A stretch of 64,000 bases of DNA from positions 1 through 64,000 of the forward strand of contig JAQGDQ010000791.1 of NCBI GenBank assembly GCA_030141605.1, read 5' to 3'. Position 1 is the first letter of the stretch. Each line of letters starts with the position of its first letter. This stretch comes from Tubiluchus corallicola. Lineage: Eukaryota; Priapulida; Priapulimorpha; Priapulimorphida; Tubiluchidae. The position numbers and the translations under genes were made by a program. Shown piece by piece: positions 22,000 through 33,599 of this stretch. The notes under the pieces were generated by a model. It was given only the letters and a program-made list of their open reading frames with translations. It did no database searches and was not told the DNA's origin.

Positions 22000-23950
22000 G
22001 CTTTTTGAGGTACAATAGTTCAAGTTACAACACTTAAAGGTACAATTCCATCTTGAAGTGCTTTGCGTAATGCAACAGTGGAGGCACCAGGCTTAGTTAA
22101 GCAATCAGCTAGTTGATTTCCTGTTTCACAACAATGAAAACATGTCATCCTTCCATTTTCTATTAGTTCCTTAATGGTGCTCACTTCCATCCTCAGCTTC
22201 TTCTCTGAAACAGACTTAGATGATTTTACAGCTTCACGTAAGGACTTGCAGTCAGTTATGCATGTAAATGGTAAGGCATTTTGATTGGTCCTTCCAGTAG
22301 TCAGTTCTGCATATCAATCCCTTCAGACATAGCTAGTGTCTGAAAACACCCATATGTAGTTGCAAAAATCAATAATTAGGCATCACTGTAACACTATTAG
22401 AAACTATTAAGCTGACAAATAAATTACTGCAAAGCTCTGCGTAAAAATGAAGAAACACATGAACTTACAAACGTTTGAGGATCTGTAGAAAAAAACTTTA
22501 AGCCAGTTTTCAGAAATCAACAGAGACATACTGATTTTACAACAGTGGCAAACTGACCACACAACTACTGGACTCTATACCACTAAAACAGGATTTTTTC
22601 CTATTCTAAGGCTATCTAACCTCTCATACAAGAGCAGCCTGGCATGTTAAACAAACGCTGCAGGTAATGCAAAAATTAATAATGACGCTCTAGAATCAAC
22701 ACATCTGGCTTCACAGTACACATGCTAGCCTGAGAGATAACAATATTTATCATGTCAAATATTGGTAAGGAATATACGTTTGTGGCTACTGTTCTTATTA
22801 AGTAATAGCATCTAACGTAACTTATACAAACATCATTACCTTACTAACTACTAGGACTTAGATGATTTTACAGCTTCACATAAGGACTTGCAGTCAGTTA
22901 TACATGTAAATGGTAAGGCATTTTGATTGGTCCTTCCAGTAGTCAGTTCTGCAATAAATACTTCCATATCAATCCCTTCAGACACAGCTAGTGTTTCAGC
23001 AGCTAATGTTCTCTTGTTTTCCTAGATTTCCACCATACAGGATAATACTGATCAGATTATCCGACTAGTAGAACTAACAATCCACCCTGACTACCACCGT
23101 CAGGCAGATTGCCTAGGGCAGCCTCACTAAACACCATCAAAGACAGTTCGTTGCACCAAGATGCACCATCCTGCACCAAGATGCTGAAACTTTAAAGAAA
23201 CGTTTGATGATTTTGCTCTCCCCATCAGTTTGTTAACATTCAATAACCCATTAACAGCTGCATGGTTTATATTAGTCCCTGCACAAGTGACGTCAAATAA
23301 GAGATCTGGTCTACTCTGGTGTGCTAAACATAATAATTGCCCAATCTTTGATCAGAGTGAATGAAATTCATCTGGTCTACTCTGGTATGCTAAGCATAAT
23401 AATTGTCCAATCTTTGATCGGAGTGAATGAAATTCATCTGCTGCAAGTTTGGCATCCTTTTCTGTAAGCAATGTGGGCTAGTATAAATATGAGTTCAGTT
23501 GTCAGTGTAACTGTTTTGATTAAGATATAAGTTACCACTGCCATCAGATTAATGTCGCAGTACTTAAAGGCATCACTATCTTCTTTACCTGCTTTGAATG
23601 CAGCACAGATCTTGCTAATGATCATGGATTCAAAATTTGTGTTTCCACCCCAAATAAGGGCATCAACATGATGAACTAATATACCAATCACAGTTTCAGC
23701 ATCGTTAGTTCAATATCCATCTTTGACATGACTCCATTATACTTGTTCATAACAGCTCGAACTCTGTGATACCCTCTGATGATGAACAAATGTGCGTTGT
23801 TAAGGACTCTAGTATGGATGATAAGGTTAACAGCCAAGGTATAGGCATAATGATCCTGTACGAGTTGGGATTGAGTACAGATCCATCGGAAGACTGGAAA
23901 ACCTGAAATCTCCGAGATTAGACCAATCTGTGATGTTTTGCTTTTATGCC
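22000..23950 (-). pseudogene. Decayed Ty1/copia-type retrotransposon (GalEa-like), RT and RNase H pieces
   Basis: On the minus strand, several frames show copia polymerase features. 23434-23691 has the RT active-site block GILVHHVDALIWGG, with HVDA in place of HVDD, followed by FKAGKED and AFKYCDI. 23180-23430 gives EFHSLRSKIGQLLCLAHQSR and PDLLFDVTCAGTNIN, the segment linking RT to RNase H. 22025-22300 gives an RNase H carboxy end (CITDCKSL, QLADCLTKPGAS). 22855-23010 duplicates part of that RNase H segment. Stops, frameshifts and a short internal duplication (23315-23435) make it inactive. No LTR pair was delimited. Confidence 0.75.
22740..22856. repeat. About 110-bp repeat, copy 2
   Basis: Matches 21365-21480 (for example TATACGTTTGTGGCTACTGT). 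It is joined directly to a repeated RNase H piece of the copia relic. Confidence 0.7.
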
Positions 23951-24363
23951 TGAATTACCCCTAGAAAGCCCAAAATTACCCTCAGGTTGGGAACCCTGGG
24001 ATTAAAGGACATTGCAAGATGTACCTCAGTGAAAAAAGTAGAGGTTGTTCTCTATTTACCACAACAAACCCTTTTGCAATTTTTCAAATAAAATTTCAAT
24101 TGTTGGTCGGATCAAGCATCTGCTACAAGTATAACAAACTCAAAACGTTGCTGATATTTCAAAAGGTTATAATTCACAAGAAAAACTACGTCACAAACAA
24201 CGTAACCTATATATATATATATAGATATAGTGTTTTTAATTCAAAATAAACAGAAAATACATACGCAGTAATTTCCAAAAATTATGGTAACAGTTAAACA
24301 GACAGATCTTGCGATACGCTCCGAACTCCACACACTGACAGTGAAACAAGATGGCATGCGCGT
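23951..24363. other. Unassigned DNA
   Basis: AT-rich, with a short TA run near 24211. No gene or known element seen. Confidence 0.4.
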
Positions 24364-24675
24364 TTAGTTACCGTGGCAACTGCTGTCGACCAGCACTTTT
24401 TTCTCCTCCAGGTGTAAGCTTGGCACGCACTTGTTTGCCATGAGCGGTAGCTGGTAGACCGACATTGGCGTAATATCGTGATTGTGGTTACGACTGTGCC
24501 GACAGAAAACGACGTTGGGCCAATGGCTCTGTGCTATCTGAGAAGACCTAGCCACACTAAGGTACACTTTTTGTGCAAACGAGTTGAAGGTAATAGCCAA
24601 CTTGCCACACTCCTTTCTTAAATACATCATCTTTCCTCATGTGACACAATACTTTTGGGCCACCCTGTACAGGTG
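24364..24675 (-). mobile_element. Possible mariner-type transposon 5' fragment
   Basis: Minus-strand start TGTACAGGGTGGCCCAAAAG (about 24651-24670) resembles termini of Tc1/mariner-like elements. About 220 bp inside, a frame starting MANKCVPSLHLEEKKVLVDS looks like a transposase amino terminus, and then stops at 24364. No catalytic domain follows. Family assignment is tentative. Confidence 0.4.
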
Positions 24676-25765
24676 AAACCGCCGCCTTCTTGACTAGGCA
24701 CTTTTTTATTAAAAAAATAAACACAAAGTTGAAAATACGTTTTTGTATTATAATTATTAAACAATAACGTTCCATCTTATTTTGGAATGAGGTAAAATGT
24801 TATCAGAAAAATAATCATAAAAATTAATACGGGGTAATACAAAGTATATATTTTTGCTCAAATAACTTCTTTGCATTTTAACTTTTTTAATACTTGCTAA
24901 CAATTCATACAATTTTACTAGTAATACAGACAAACAGCATACATTTATACTCTTAAATACTGAATAAAAAAATACAACATCTGTCACTGTTCTAAAAAAG
25001 GTAACATCTCAAAATAATAATTACAGTAATAAATAATCATTTTACTTCATATTTGACATGTATCGAGATGCCATTTCCCAAAATTATACATTTTATCTGG
25101 AATGAAATGCAAATTATTTTAATAAACTAATTAATTTCTTATCAAAATGTCAATTAGCATTAAGTGAAGTTAATCCGTGAGTTTCAGTGAATAACTAAAC
25201 AAAATGAAACAATATATATACATACATCTTTGGCATCAAATCGTGAGTTACAAGGTGACTTAGATGTAAGTCGAACACTTATATTCAACAGTTGTGTGTG
25301 TATGTGCACTAAGCACAGCAGCGCTTACGATGAATTTATCAAAATGGATAGCAATTTAAAATGAATTTGTTTAAAAAACAGAGGGAGATATGAGTTATTA
25401 TCAGTTTTGTGTAATTAATTAATCAAGGTGCGGTCTGAATTGAACGATCTAAGTTGACGACTACTTGTGCGCATTAGTTCATGATGCTTGCAAACTTACG
25501 AATCTTACACAATTTAGTGATGGAACTTTAACTTGAAAATTTGTCAACACGTCATCACTGTTTTGGACACATTGAAACTTGAATTACAGGTATTTAAAAC
25601 TAGGTCGCTAATATCGAAGCCAGATGTCACCTACTTACAATTAAGAACAGGTAAGTTAACTTAATCTAATCAAAACGCACATTTAACTATTATTAGTTAT
25701 ATTGTAAGAACAAACTATTTTGGTTATTTGACAAACCAAAATCCTTAACATTGCATTTCCTACAA
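24676..25765. other. Unassigned AT-rich DNA
   Basis: About 1.1 kb with no gene, RNA or repeat recognised; minus-strand open stretches here are low-complexity. Confidence 0.45.
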
Positions 25766-26095
25766 CAGTGTTTCCCCACCTTTTTTGAGCCATGGCACAT
25801 ATTTCACGTTAGAAAAATCACAAGGCACACCACCAAACAAAAATGTCACAAAAAATATATATAATGAAAGTTTAGTGTGAAACCTGGGCCTGTTTAGTTG
25901 AACACAAAGCTGTTATTCTTGCAGGAATTGAAGAAAGACAAACACGAAGATCTTCCTCAACACCTCTGAGTCTCTCTCTTTTCTTAGTCTTTATAGTACT
26001 CATGCTTGAAAAGCTCAGTCACATAGATAGGTTGTGGAGAAAGGGAGAAGAGTGGTGGATCAACTTACCCCTATGCTCAACTTACCCCGCTTTCC
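25766..26095 (-). mobile_element. hAT-like transposon end fragment
   Basis: CAGTGTTTCCCCACCTTTTT followed by GAGCCATGGCACA matches the style of hAT termini. On the minus strand around 25960-26050 codons resembling the [10 protein letters not shown] block seen near the ends of ZBED-type hAT elements can be read with stops. No second terminus was found. Confidence 0.5.
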
Positions 26096-26454
26096 CCTAA
26101 TAATTAACTGAAAAATGTAATGGCAATCCATTTATTTTCTAACAAAAAATGCAAGACAAAATGTAATGTATGACAACGCCTCGTGGTGCAAAATATCCAA
26201 CTATTCGCACCACAAAAAGCATGAACAAAGAATTTGGGACCATTTCTCATGACCCACTACAGCTGGCATAAAATATCAGATTAGTTTGAGTCTTGGGTGT
26301 CTACACCACTGGCAAGATCACCAAGCCAGGCTGTAGTCAAACCATCTGACTCATGCTTTTTGTTTTTTTTCTATTTGACATTAATTGTTATAACAACCTT
26401 AAATGGTAGATATTTAATAAATTAATTGCTGGGTTAACTACGTTGGATTTGTAA

Positions 26455-26461
26455 CCAATCC

Positions 26462-26527
<66 letters not shown>

Positions 26528-26775
26528 CTTTATTTAAAGTCGGCTTTTGGGTCAACAATTAACATTAACTCAAAGAGCCATTATCGCCGACTGTAAATAA
26601 TAACCTACAACTACATAACAGAGACTATTATTACCCCACTTTTACCCTAAATACCACGCACCTGGCCGGGCAACAGCAGGTACCATTTTTTAAAGTCTAT
26701 GTTAGGACCATTCGAACTCACGACCTCTCAGAAGGAAAGCAGACGCATTACCACTAGACTAAACAGTCTGGTAAA
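26455..26775 (-). mobile_element. tRNA-derived SINE
   Basis: On the minus strand 26775-26700 is tRNA-like: an A-box-like TAGTCTAGTGGTAATGCG and a B-box-like GGTCGTGAGTTCGAATGG with tRNA spacing. It is followed by a ~170-bp body (containing GCCGACTTTAAATAAAG in that orientation) and a 3' tail of ATT repeats (26460-26526 on the plus strand is AATn). This head-body-tail order is diagnostic of a SINE. No target duplication was confirmed. Confidence 0.75.
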
Positions 26776-27215
26776 GCAATAATGTGACGATACTTTATTT
26801 CCTTATAATAAAATAATCGCGTAAGTTGCCCATTCCATCTGTTATAGCTGTGAACAAATCATAAACACCAATTAGTTGTCATGAAGTCAACTAAAACAAG
26901 CTCAGTAAAATCCCAAAAAGATTCTCTTTTATGCTATTACCGGGAGATTAAGAGTTCAGGGCCTAAACATTGGATTAAAAGTTGGAAGGCCTAAACATAT
27001 ATGTGCAACTACAAGACGTGTGCAAAACATAAGACATTATATACATACATTCCAATTTTGAAACATAGTGACACTGCAGACAAATAAAACAATTATTGAT
27101 AAAACAAATATTATAAAATCACTCCTGTTAGTTATTTTCGTTATCGCCAAGTTTTTTTTCATATTTCCACTTTTTCGAAGAGCTGGAAACACACTTCTTA
27201 TGTGGGGAACTGGCC
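26776..27215. other. Unassigned DNA
   Basis: No gene or repeat recognised between the SINE and the gypsy relic. Confidence 0.4.
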
Positions 27216-29842
27216 TCAACAATTATTGCAAATTTTGGAATTTTGCCTTGGGAATTTTGTTTTGTCAGATATTAGGTTACTAATAGGCTTTAAGACTTCA
27301 GAAAGCATAGGCAAAAACTTTGCCAAGTAATTGACAAAACCACATAGTCTTTTTATTCCCGCCTTATCGATTGGAGCTGGCATATTTTGTACCGCTACGA
27401 CCTTGTCAGGGTCAGCTTTAACACCATTAGCACTCAGGCCAAGCTGAAATCCCAAACGGAGCTCTAGTATAACGATATCTACCGAACGGGGAGTATCAAA
27501 TGTTGTTAAATCTTCGGTCTTTTCATCTAGCTTCATGTGATGAAACCCACTTGTCACATCGAAAGTAGAAAAGAGCTTCGCATTGCACAGTCTAGGAGTA
27601 AACTCCTCCATTGTAGGAATATGGTAGATTTCTCGTCTGATAACATTATTCAGTGGTTTAGGATCCAAGCAGATTCTGATACTGCCCGAACGTTTAGTAG
27701 CAGTTGTGTAAGCGTTAGCCCAGTCAGTAGGGTGGTCTACACGTTCATTGATGTTGTTTTGTTCCAGTCTGTCAAGTTCAGTTTTAAATTTATCTCGCAT
27801 GTTATAAGGAAGTCGTCTACATGGTTGAACAACTGGCTGTACAGTAGGATCAATTTTCAAACTTACACATCCAGGGAATTCTCCTGGTACCTCACTGAAA
27901 TTATCAGAAAATTCAGTTAGTAAAGCATTACAATCAGCAACACTACATACATCTGAAACATGTACTGTAGGCCTAGTACCACTATCACTACACAACATAT
28001 TAGCAACATTGGCTGATTCAACCTTTTGAAGTTATTTTCATTTACAGTAATAAGCTTCATTTGCTGTGAAGCACAAGAACCTAACAATAGTACATAATTT
28101 TCATTTACGACCAAAAAGTTCACAGAGTAACTTTTCTTATTCACTGGATTTACAATTGGCAATCTGACTTACCCAATGGGACTTATTTTAGTTTTGTTCC
28201 ACATTTCTAACACAGTGTTTACAGTAGCAAGTTTATCACACAAGCGATGTGGCACAAGTCTTTCAGGTATAATGTTTATACTGGCCCCACAGTCAATCTG
28301 AAAAATCGTAGGTGTACCTTCATAAGCCATTCACTGTAAATCTGAGGCTGTTGCGTGGTACCCTGTTCAGTAGCATGAACAGTATGAGTTACAGTTCCAA
28401 TCACATACTCATTCGACTCTTCCTCACAGTTGGCCATGCCAAAGACACTTTGGTCTCTTCTCGACGGAAATGATTTTTCACGAGTGTCAGTTCTACCTCT
28501 AGATTTGCACATAGACTGAAAATGATTTTTTCCATGGCAAATGTTACACGTTTTGTCATAAGCAGGACATTTTCTCCCATTCATGCTTATGCCCACAGAA
28601 GTGACAGTCAATCACCTTTTTCTTACTACCCGTGGCTTTACTAGCACTACCTTTATTAGTTTTGGGTTTGACAGCTTGCACTTGTTCAGAGTAGGAGGCC
28701 TGTTCAGCCTTTATGTTTTTAAGTTGACTTGTAGACTCAGCAAAAGAGCGACAAATAGTTACTCAATGTTAGTTTAGACTCTTGTAGTAGTCGCTTACGA
28801 GTAACATTGTCAGTTATGCCTAGGACTATTCGATCACGTATCAGACTATCAGTTAGATTGCAGTAATTACACCTTTTGGCTAGTGCGCAAAGATGAGACA
28901 TAGGCATCGATTGTTTCACCAGGATTTTGATCGCGTTTATTAAAACAATATCGTTCGTAAGTTTCATTAGTTTCTCCGACACACATTGCAGTTCCTGTGA
29001 TGAAGTGTTGCATATTCTGTCGTGTTGTTAAGCGCTTTGGCTTGGTCTTCTTCCACACCTTGAAACCTTCGTTGTTTGTTTCGTTGCCCATGTTCTTCGG
29101 GATATTAGAGCGAGTCTGCTCCATTCCACTGCCACTCTCTCTGGATGTTGACTGTAAAGCAGCTGAATAGCTTTTCTGGTTTTGGGGGGGATGCACTGAC
29201 AAATTTGTCTGTGTATTTAAGCGTCTTTCCAAAATCTCTTCGAGATCATCCTTGCTGACACAATTGTTTTTCAGTGAAGCCAGATCCTGTTGCACAGTCT
29301 GCAGTTGTTTTAGTAATACTGATGTGTCCACAGATTTTAAACTCAATGGTGGTATATTCTGTGAGTACACAGCAGCAAATCTGGGCGCAGGCTCAGCATT
29401 TGTTATTGGTCCATACTGCAGTAATTTCAATATATCACTGCACACTGCATTTTTCCTGGTCGGGCCGATCCTATTCTTGACGAAGTCGGGACATCCAGAT
29501 TCAGAACGGTCCGTCGCTGCCGGTATCAATTTAGTAAGCTGTAATTTCGCCTCGTCACACTGCTCTTCTGTCAAAAGTCATGAATAACAGACAGTAGGTC
29601 AGTAAAAGCTACTCCTGCTTGTAACTGATTTTGAGCAAAATAATTAAGCTCATTATGCAGAAGAACAAACTTGCTCTCATCTACTTGGCTAGAAATTGCG
29701 GAACTTAGATTATCTTTATTGCTGCTAGTAAAAGGTACTGGTACAACTGTACCATTACTTTCTGAGATTCTCGCACAATAACATTTGCTGCAGAGGATCA
29801 AATAGCCAAATTCAATTCTTGTTGTAGCGTTCGGATACTTCC
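27216..29842 (-). pseudogene. Decayed Ty3/gypsy-type retrotransposon (gag, zinc knuckle, protease, RT)
   Basis: Read from high to low coordinates on the minus strand. 29842-28740 is gag-like in several frames. 28611-28500 holds a CCHC knuckle (CNICHGKNHFQSMC). About 28340-28150 has a protease-like DCGASINIIPERL reading across frames. 27998-27216 is an open RT segment with PTVQPVVQPCRRLPY, RICLDPKPLNNVI and FSTFDVTSGFHHM (RT motif A). It then jumps to LSANGVKADPDKV, so the block carrying the YxDD catalytic motif is deleted. Integrase and LTRs were not found. A hAT element (29851-31996) interrupts the gag side; the continuation at 32005-32100 is short. Confidence 0.85.
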
Positions 29843-29850
29843 GTCTACAC
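29843..29850. repeat. Target-site duplication, left copy (GTCTACAC)
   Basis: Identical to 31997-32004; the 8-bp length is characteristic of hAT insertion. Confidence 0.95.
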
Positions 29851-31996
29851 CAGGAGTGTCCAACCTTTTTGAACTGAGGGCCAAGTGTACAACCTTCAAA
29901 GCAGTCGCGGGCCGGATTAGCAATTTCACAACCACAAAAAGACAATGAAGCACAAAATACATTTTATGTTACATTTAAGCTAGAAGAGACAGTCTTGTAA
30001 GTTTATGCTTTTGATCAGTTTAATGTGAAATCTGGCACTGCTTTTGTTTGCACAAGTAGTCTATGTCTGCTCCAACAGTAGAAGTCGCAATGTGCAATGA
30101 AGCTGCCAAATGTTCGTCTGTAAGCAGAGATCTTGACTTCGATTTCGTGTTTTTCATTCTAGAAAACAGTTGCTCGCAACAGTAGGTGCTTCTGAACAGA
30201 GCAGTGAACTTCCTGGCCTCCCGGGACAGATTGATATAATTGTCTGATGACACATAGCGGCTGTAGAAGTGCAGCAGATCATGCTCAGTGAAAGCTGTTT
30301 TCAACTCATTGTCATTCTGAATGTCAATGAGTTCCAGCTGGTATTTATCAGCAGCGTCAGTTGGATCAACTGAAAATGGATTACTGATTAGCTTCATGGT
30401 GTCCGAGTGCCTTCTGAAATCCTCGAACCGTTGCTCGAAGTCATCAGCCAGTTTGGCAAGTAAATCAGAGTACTTTTCATATTGTACTGTATCAGCAGGC
30501 CTCGACGAGAGCACTTGGCAGTGTACCGCTTTCTTCAGAACCAGCTGTGACTGAATTAACTTCAACTTTTGAATGAATGTCACAACATGTTAATACAACT
30601 TGTGCACCAGCTGGTCCTTTCCTTGAAGTCTGATGTTCAACTCTGCCATGAATTTCGTCATGTCGACTAGAAACGCCAAGTCGTTCAACCACGAGTCATC
30701 ATCCAGGAAACATACGTCCTTTCCTTTGTTTGTCATGAATGTCTTTATTTCATCACATAGACTCCAGAATCTGAACAATGTTGATGCCTTGCTAAGCCAA
30801 CAAACTTGGCAGAAGTAAACCACATCATCATGATCTGAGTCCACTTTCTCTAGAAACGATTTAAACTCCCTGTGATTGAGGCCTCTAGACCTGATGAAGT
30901 TGACAGCTGATACAACTTTATCCATCACGTGCTTCATTTCAAGGGTCTTGGCACACAGGTTTTCTTGATGTATAATGCAGTGGTGTGCAATGATTTCATG
31001 AGGCACCGATTTTGCCAACAACATTACAAATCCGTTTTGCTTCCCTGTCATGGCAGGAGCCCCATCTGTCGTAATGCCAATCAGTTTGTTCGTAGAAAGG
31101 TTGAATTTCTTAATTACCCGATTCACTTGTTCAAAGATGTCCTTTCGTGTTGTGGTGCCCTTCATTGGACAAATATCCAACAACAAAAGTTTTCGTAACT
31201 CCTCTTACAAATACAGCCAGTTGAGCGGTGTCACTTATGTCCGTGCTCTCATCAACCGCTAAGCTGTAGAACTCGCAACCGCTGAGTCTCTGGATCAATG
31301 TGTCTTCAATATTTTTTGCCATGACATCAACTCTTCTAGAAACAATTTGGTGAGAAAGACTGACATTTTCTACGACAGACTTCTTCTCAGGGAAGACCAC
31401 ATCCGTAAATATTTGCAAGCAATCCTTCACAAACTGCCCATCTGAAAACGGTTTTCCTTTCTTGGCAATAGTCTCTGCTACTAAAAAGCTAACCTTGGTT
31501 GCTGCTTCAGAAATCTGAGTCGCTACTTTGAAGAAGGACTGCTGACCAGCGATACTTTGTTTCAACGAGTTGATTCGATCAGTCCGGGTTTGACCAACCA
31601 GGCTATCAAATTTACTAGCATGCTTCGTGCTGTAATGTCGCTTGATGTTGTACTCCTTCTGAACAGCGATAGTTTCTTGACAAATCAAACACAATACGCT
31701 ACCAAAATGTTCCGTCACGAAAAAATCTTCCGTCCACGAACATTTGAACAAGCGATTTTCAACATCAATTTTACGTTTCTTATGTGCTGGCGCCGCCATT
31801 ACTATCTTTACGTTTAAACTGTCTGTCTGCCTTGCGGCGACCTGCTGAGTCAGAAATCGAAGTCACGTGTTAATGACTGTGACCTTCATGGATTGTTGAC
31901 GACCGGCAAATCTGATAGTTGAGTTACAAGTGCAGCTGTCTATTAAATTTTGACAAAATAAGAGAAACTTCGCGGGCCGTATGTTGGACACTCCTG
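29851..31996 (-). mobile_element. hAT transposon, full length, with ends and 8-bp duplication
   Basis: Inverted ends CAGGAGTGTCCAAC / GTTGGACACTCCTG bound a 2,146-bp element, and GTCTACAC is repeated exactly on both sides. The single transposase gene occupies about 31799-30020 on the minus strand. It interrupts the gypsy gag region, so it is the younger insertion. The clean ends and duplication imply a recent insertion, although the transposase is broken. Confidence 0.95.
30020..31799 (-). pseudogene. hAT transposase, BED finger plus RNase H-like core, two lesions
   Basis: Starts MAAPAHKKRKIDVENR at ATG 31797-31799. A BED-type finger follows (CLIC...HYSTKH, about residues 36-60). The first catalytic-type Asp lies in AVDESTDISDTAQLAVF; the second in GITTDGAPAMTGKQNGF. 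The carboxy dimerisation block has LFSRMKNTKSKSRSLL. One frameshift joins 31799-31131 to 31186-30590, and one in-frame TAA at about 30590 separates the last 190 codons, which continue in the same frame. It resembles the ZBED/GTF2IRD2-type transposases known across animals. Two lesions make this copy non-coding for a whole enzyme. Confidence 0.9.
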
Positions 31997-32004
31997 GTCT
32001 ACAC
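31997..32004. repeat. Target-site duplication, right copy (GTCTACAC)
   Basis: Pairs with 29843-29850. Confidence 0.95.
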
Positions 32005-32330
32005 AAAACACATGTTAACAGAGATTATGGAATAAAGACCAATCCAAATCGGCCGTGGCGAGAATGGCGGCAATTAAGAATGGCCAAACCCGTTAGACCA
32101 TGTAGTTCTTGTAATTATGACTACGACCATTTCTAGTATAATTTTTTCAAATAAATAAAAAACCGCTCCACTTAAAGCTTATCCAATAACACCAATGTAA
32201 AGTCCGTAACAAGACGCACAATTACGTAACACTTGTTTTAATACCCTTTCTCTCTAAATGAACATTTTTGCCACAATTTATCAGAGCCGTTGTTACCCGA
32301 AAACTACACAAAACCGCGTGACCGTCACCG
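32005..32330. other. Probable gypsy flank, unassigned
   Basis: The gypsy sequence should resume here; a purine-rich GGCGAGAATGGCGGCAATT segment may belong to its leader. No LTR boundary was recognised. Confidence 0.4.
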
Positions 32331-32352
32331 TGAGAGAGAGAGAGAGAGAGAT
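32331..32352. repeat. (GA)n microsatellite
   Basis: Uninterrupted GA dinucleotide run followed by TTA repeats. Confidence 0.9.
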
Positions 32353-32399
32353 TATTATTATTATAACTCTATTTTATTATATATATTAACATAAATACA

Positions 32400-33595
32400 T
32401 ACATAATATACATAAATTCCCTCTATTTGCAGGGACCAGTATGAACATTATTGTAATAAGTTAGAAAATAATTACAATTATCCCTTAGTCTCAAAATTGT
32501 CTTCATATGCAAACCTTTGTGCCGGAAACAAAACTGCTTTATCTGGTGCCATGTTTTCCACGCCTTTTTCCTGGTATCTAGCACATGAGCGTTAAAATTT
32601 AATTGATTGTCCACTGTGACCCCCAGCACTTTGCTTTTTCTTACATAATCAATAGGATTATTTCCAAATTTGAGGTTTGGTGGGTCTGGTTCCCAATTCA
32701 AAATTTTTGAGTTCTTGTACAAAATGGCTTCAGTTTTGTTTTTGGCACAGTTTATGTTCATCCGCCACTTCTTACACCAAGTGTACAGTTTATCACAACA
32801 TTTTTGTGCTTTTAAATAACATTCATAGTTTGTGTCAGCTGTGACATCATCTGCATATTTAAATTTTTCACAGCATACTTCATCATCTATTGAATCAAAC
32901 ATGTCAATAACATACAACAAAAACAATAATGGTGACAAAACGGAACCTTGTGGGAGACCCAACTGACAATTGTACTTTGGAGATGTATGACCATTAATAC
33001 GTAAAACAATATTCCTATTTTTTAAAAATGTACTAATAAGACACAACATGTTTCCGTTAATACCATATTGATACAACTTGTACAATAGCCCATTAATCCA
33101 AACACTGTCGAAAGCTTTTTGAAAGTCGCAAAGAATTGCAATGCAGCTTGTTTTAAGTAAATTTGTTCTAGTCAGGTTAGAAATAAGCCTGACCAAGTAG
33201 CGTACTGTACTGTGCTTGGGCCTGAAGCCTTCTTGCTCATCATCAATAATGTCATATGCATTACAAAATTGTCTTACACGATTTTCAAGAAGCTTTTCTG
33301 CTAGTTTTCCATAGTAGGAGGTAATGCTGATAGGTCTATAATTATTAGGGTCACTATAACCGGACTTGCCATTCTTTTTAATAAATGTAACCTTTGAGTC
33401 ATTCCATGGCCAAATATTGTTGTCTAAGCGAGAGAGAGAGAGAGAGGGAGAGGGAGAGGGAGAGGGAGAGGGAGAGAGGGAGATGGAGAGGGAGAGAATT
33501 CTTGTAGCACCATTGCAGTTTTCCAAAGAGATAGATGATATTGCTTTTAAAGCTGCGCATGCTCGTTGCGACAAACTTGCCTGGATGAAACATTA
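32400..33595 (-). pseudogene. LINE (non-LTR retrotransposon) reverse transcriptase, 5' truncated
   Basis: The minus-strand frame from about 33424 to the stop at 32423 covers most of a reverse transcriptase: NNYRPISITS, DEQEGFRPKHST, CDFQKAFDSVW (motif A), LPQGSVLSPLLF (motif B), FKYADDVT (catalytic motif C) and VRKSKVLGVTVDNQ. This stretch has no stop. A 70-bp GA tract (33428-33496) interrupts the amino side; beyond it 33499-33595 may be a little more of the thumb-proximal leader. Endonuclease and the 5' end are missing, as is usual for LINE copies. Clade not decided (CR1/Jockey group likely). Confidence 0.85.
33428..33496. repeat. GA/GGGAGA microsatellite inside the LINE
   Basis: GA repeats with GGGAGA variants, breaking the LINE frame into Ser/Leu/Pro repeats. 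Confidence 0.9.
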
Positions 33596-33599
33596 GCCT

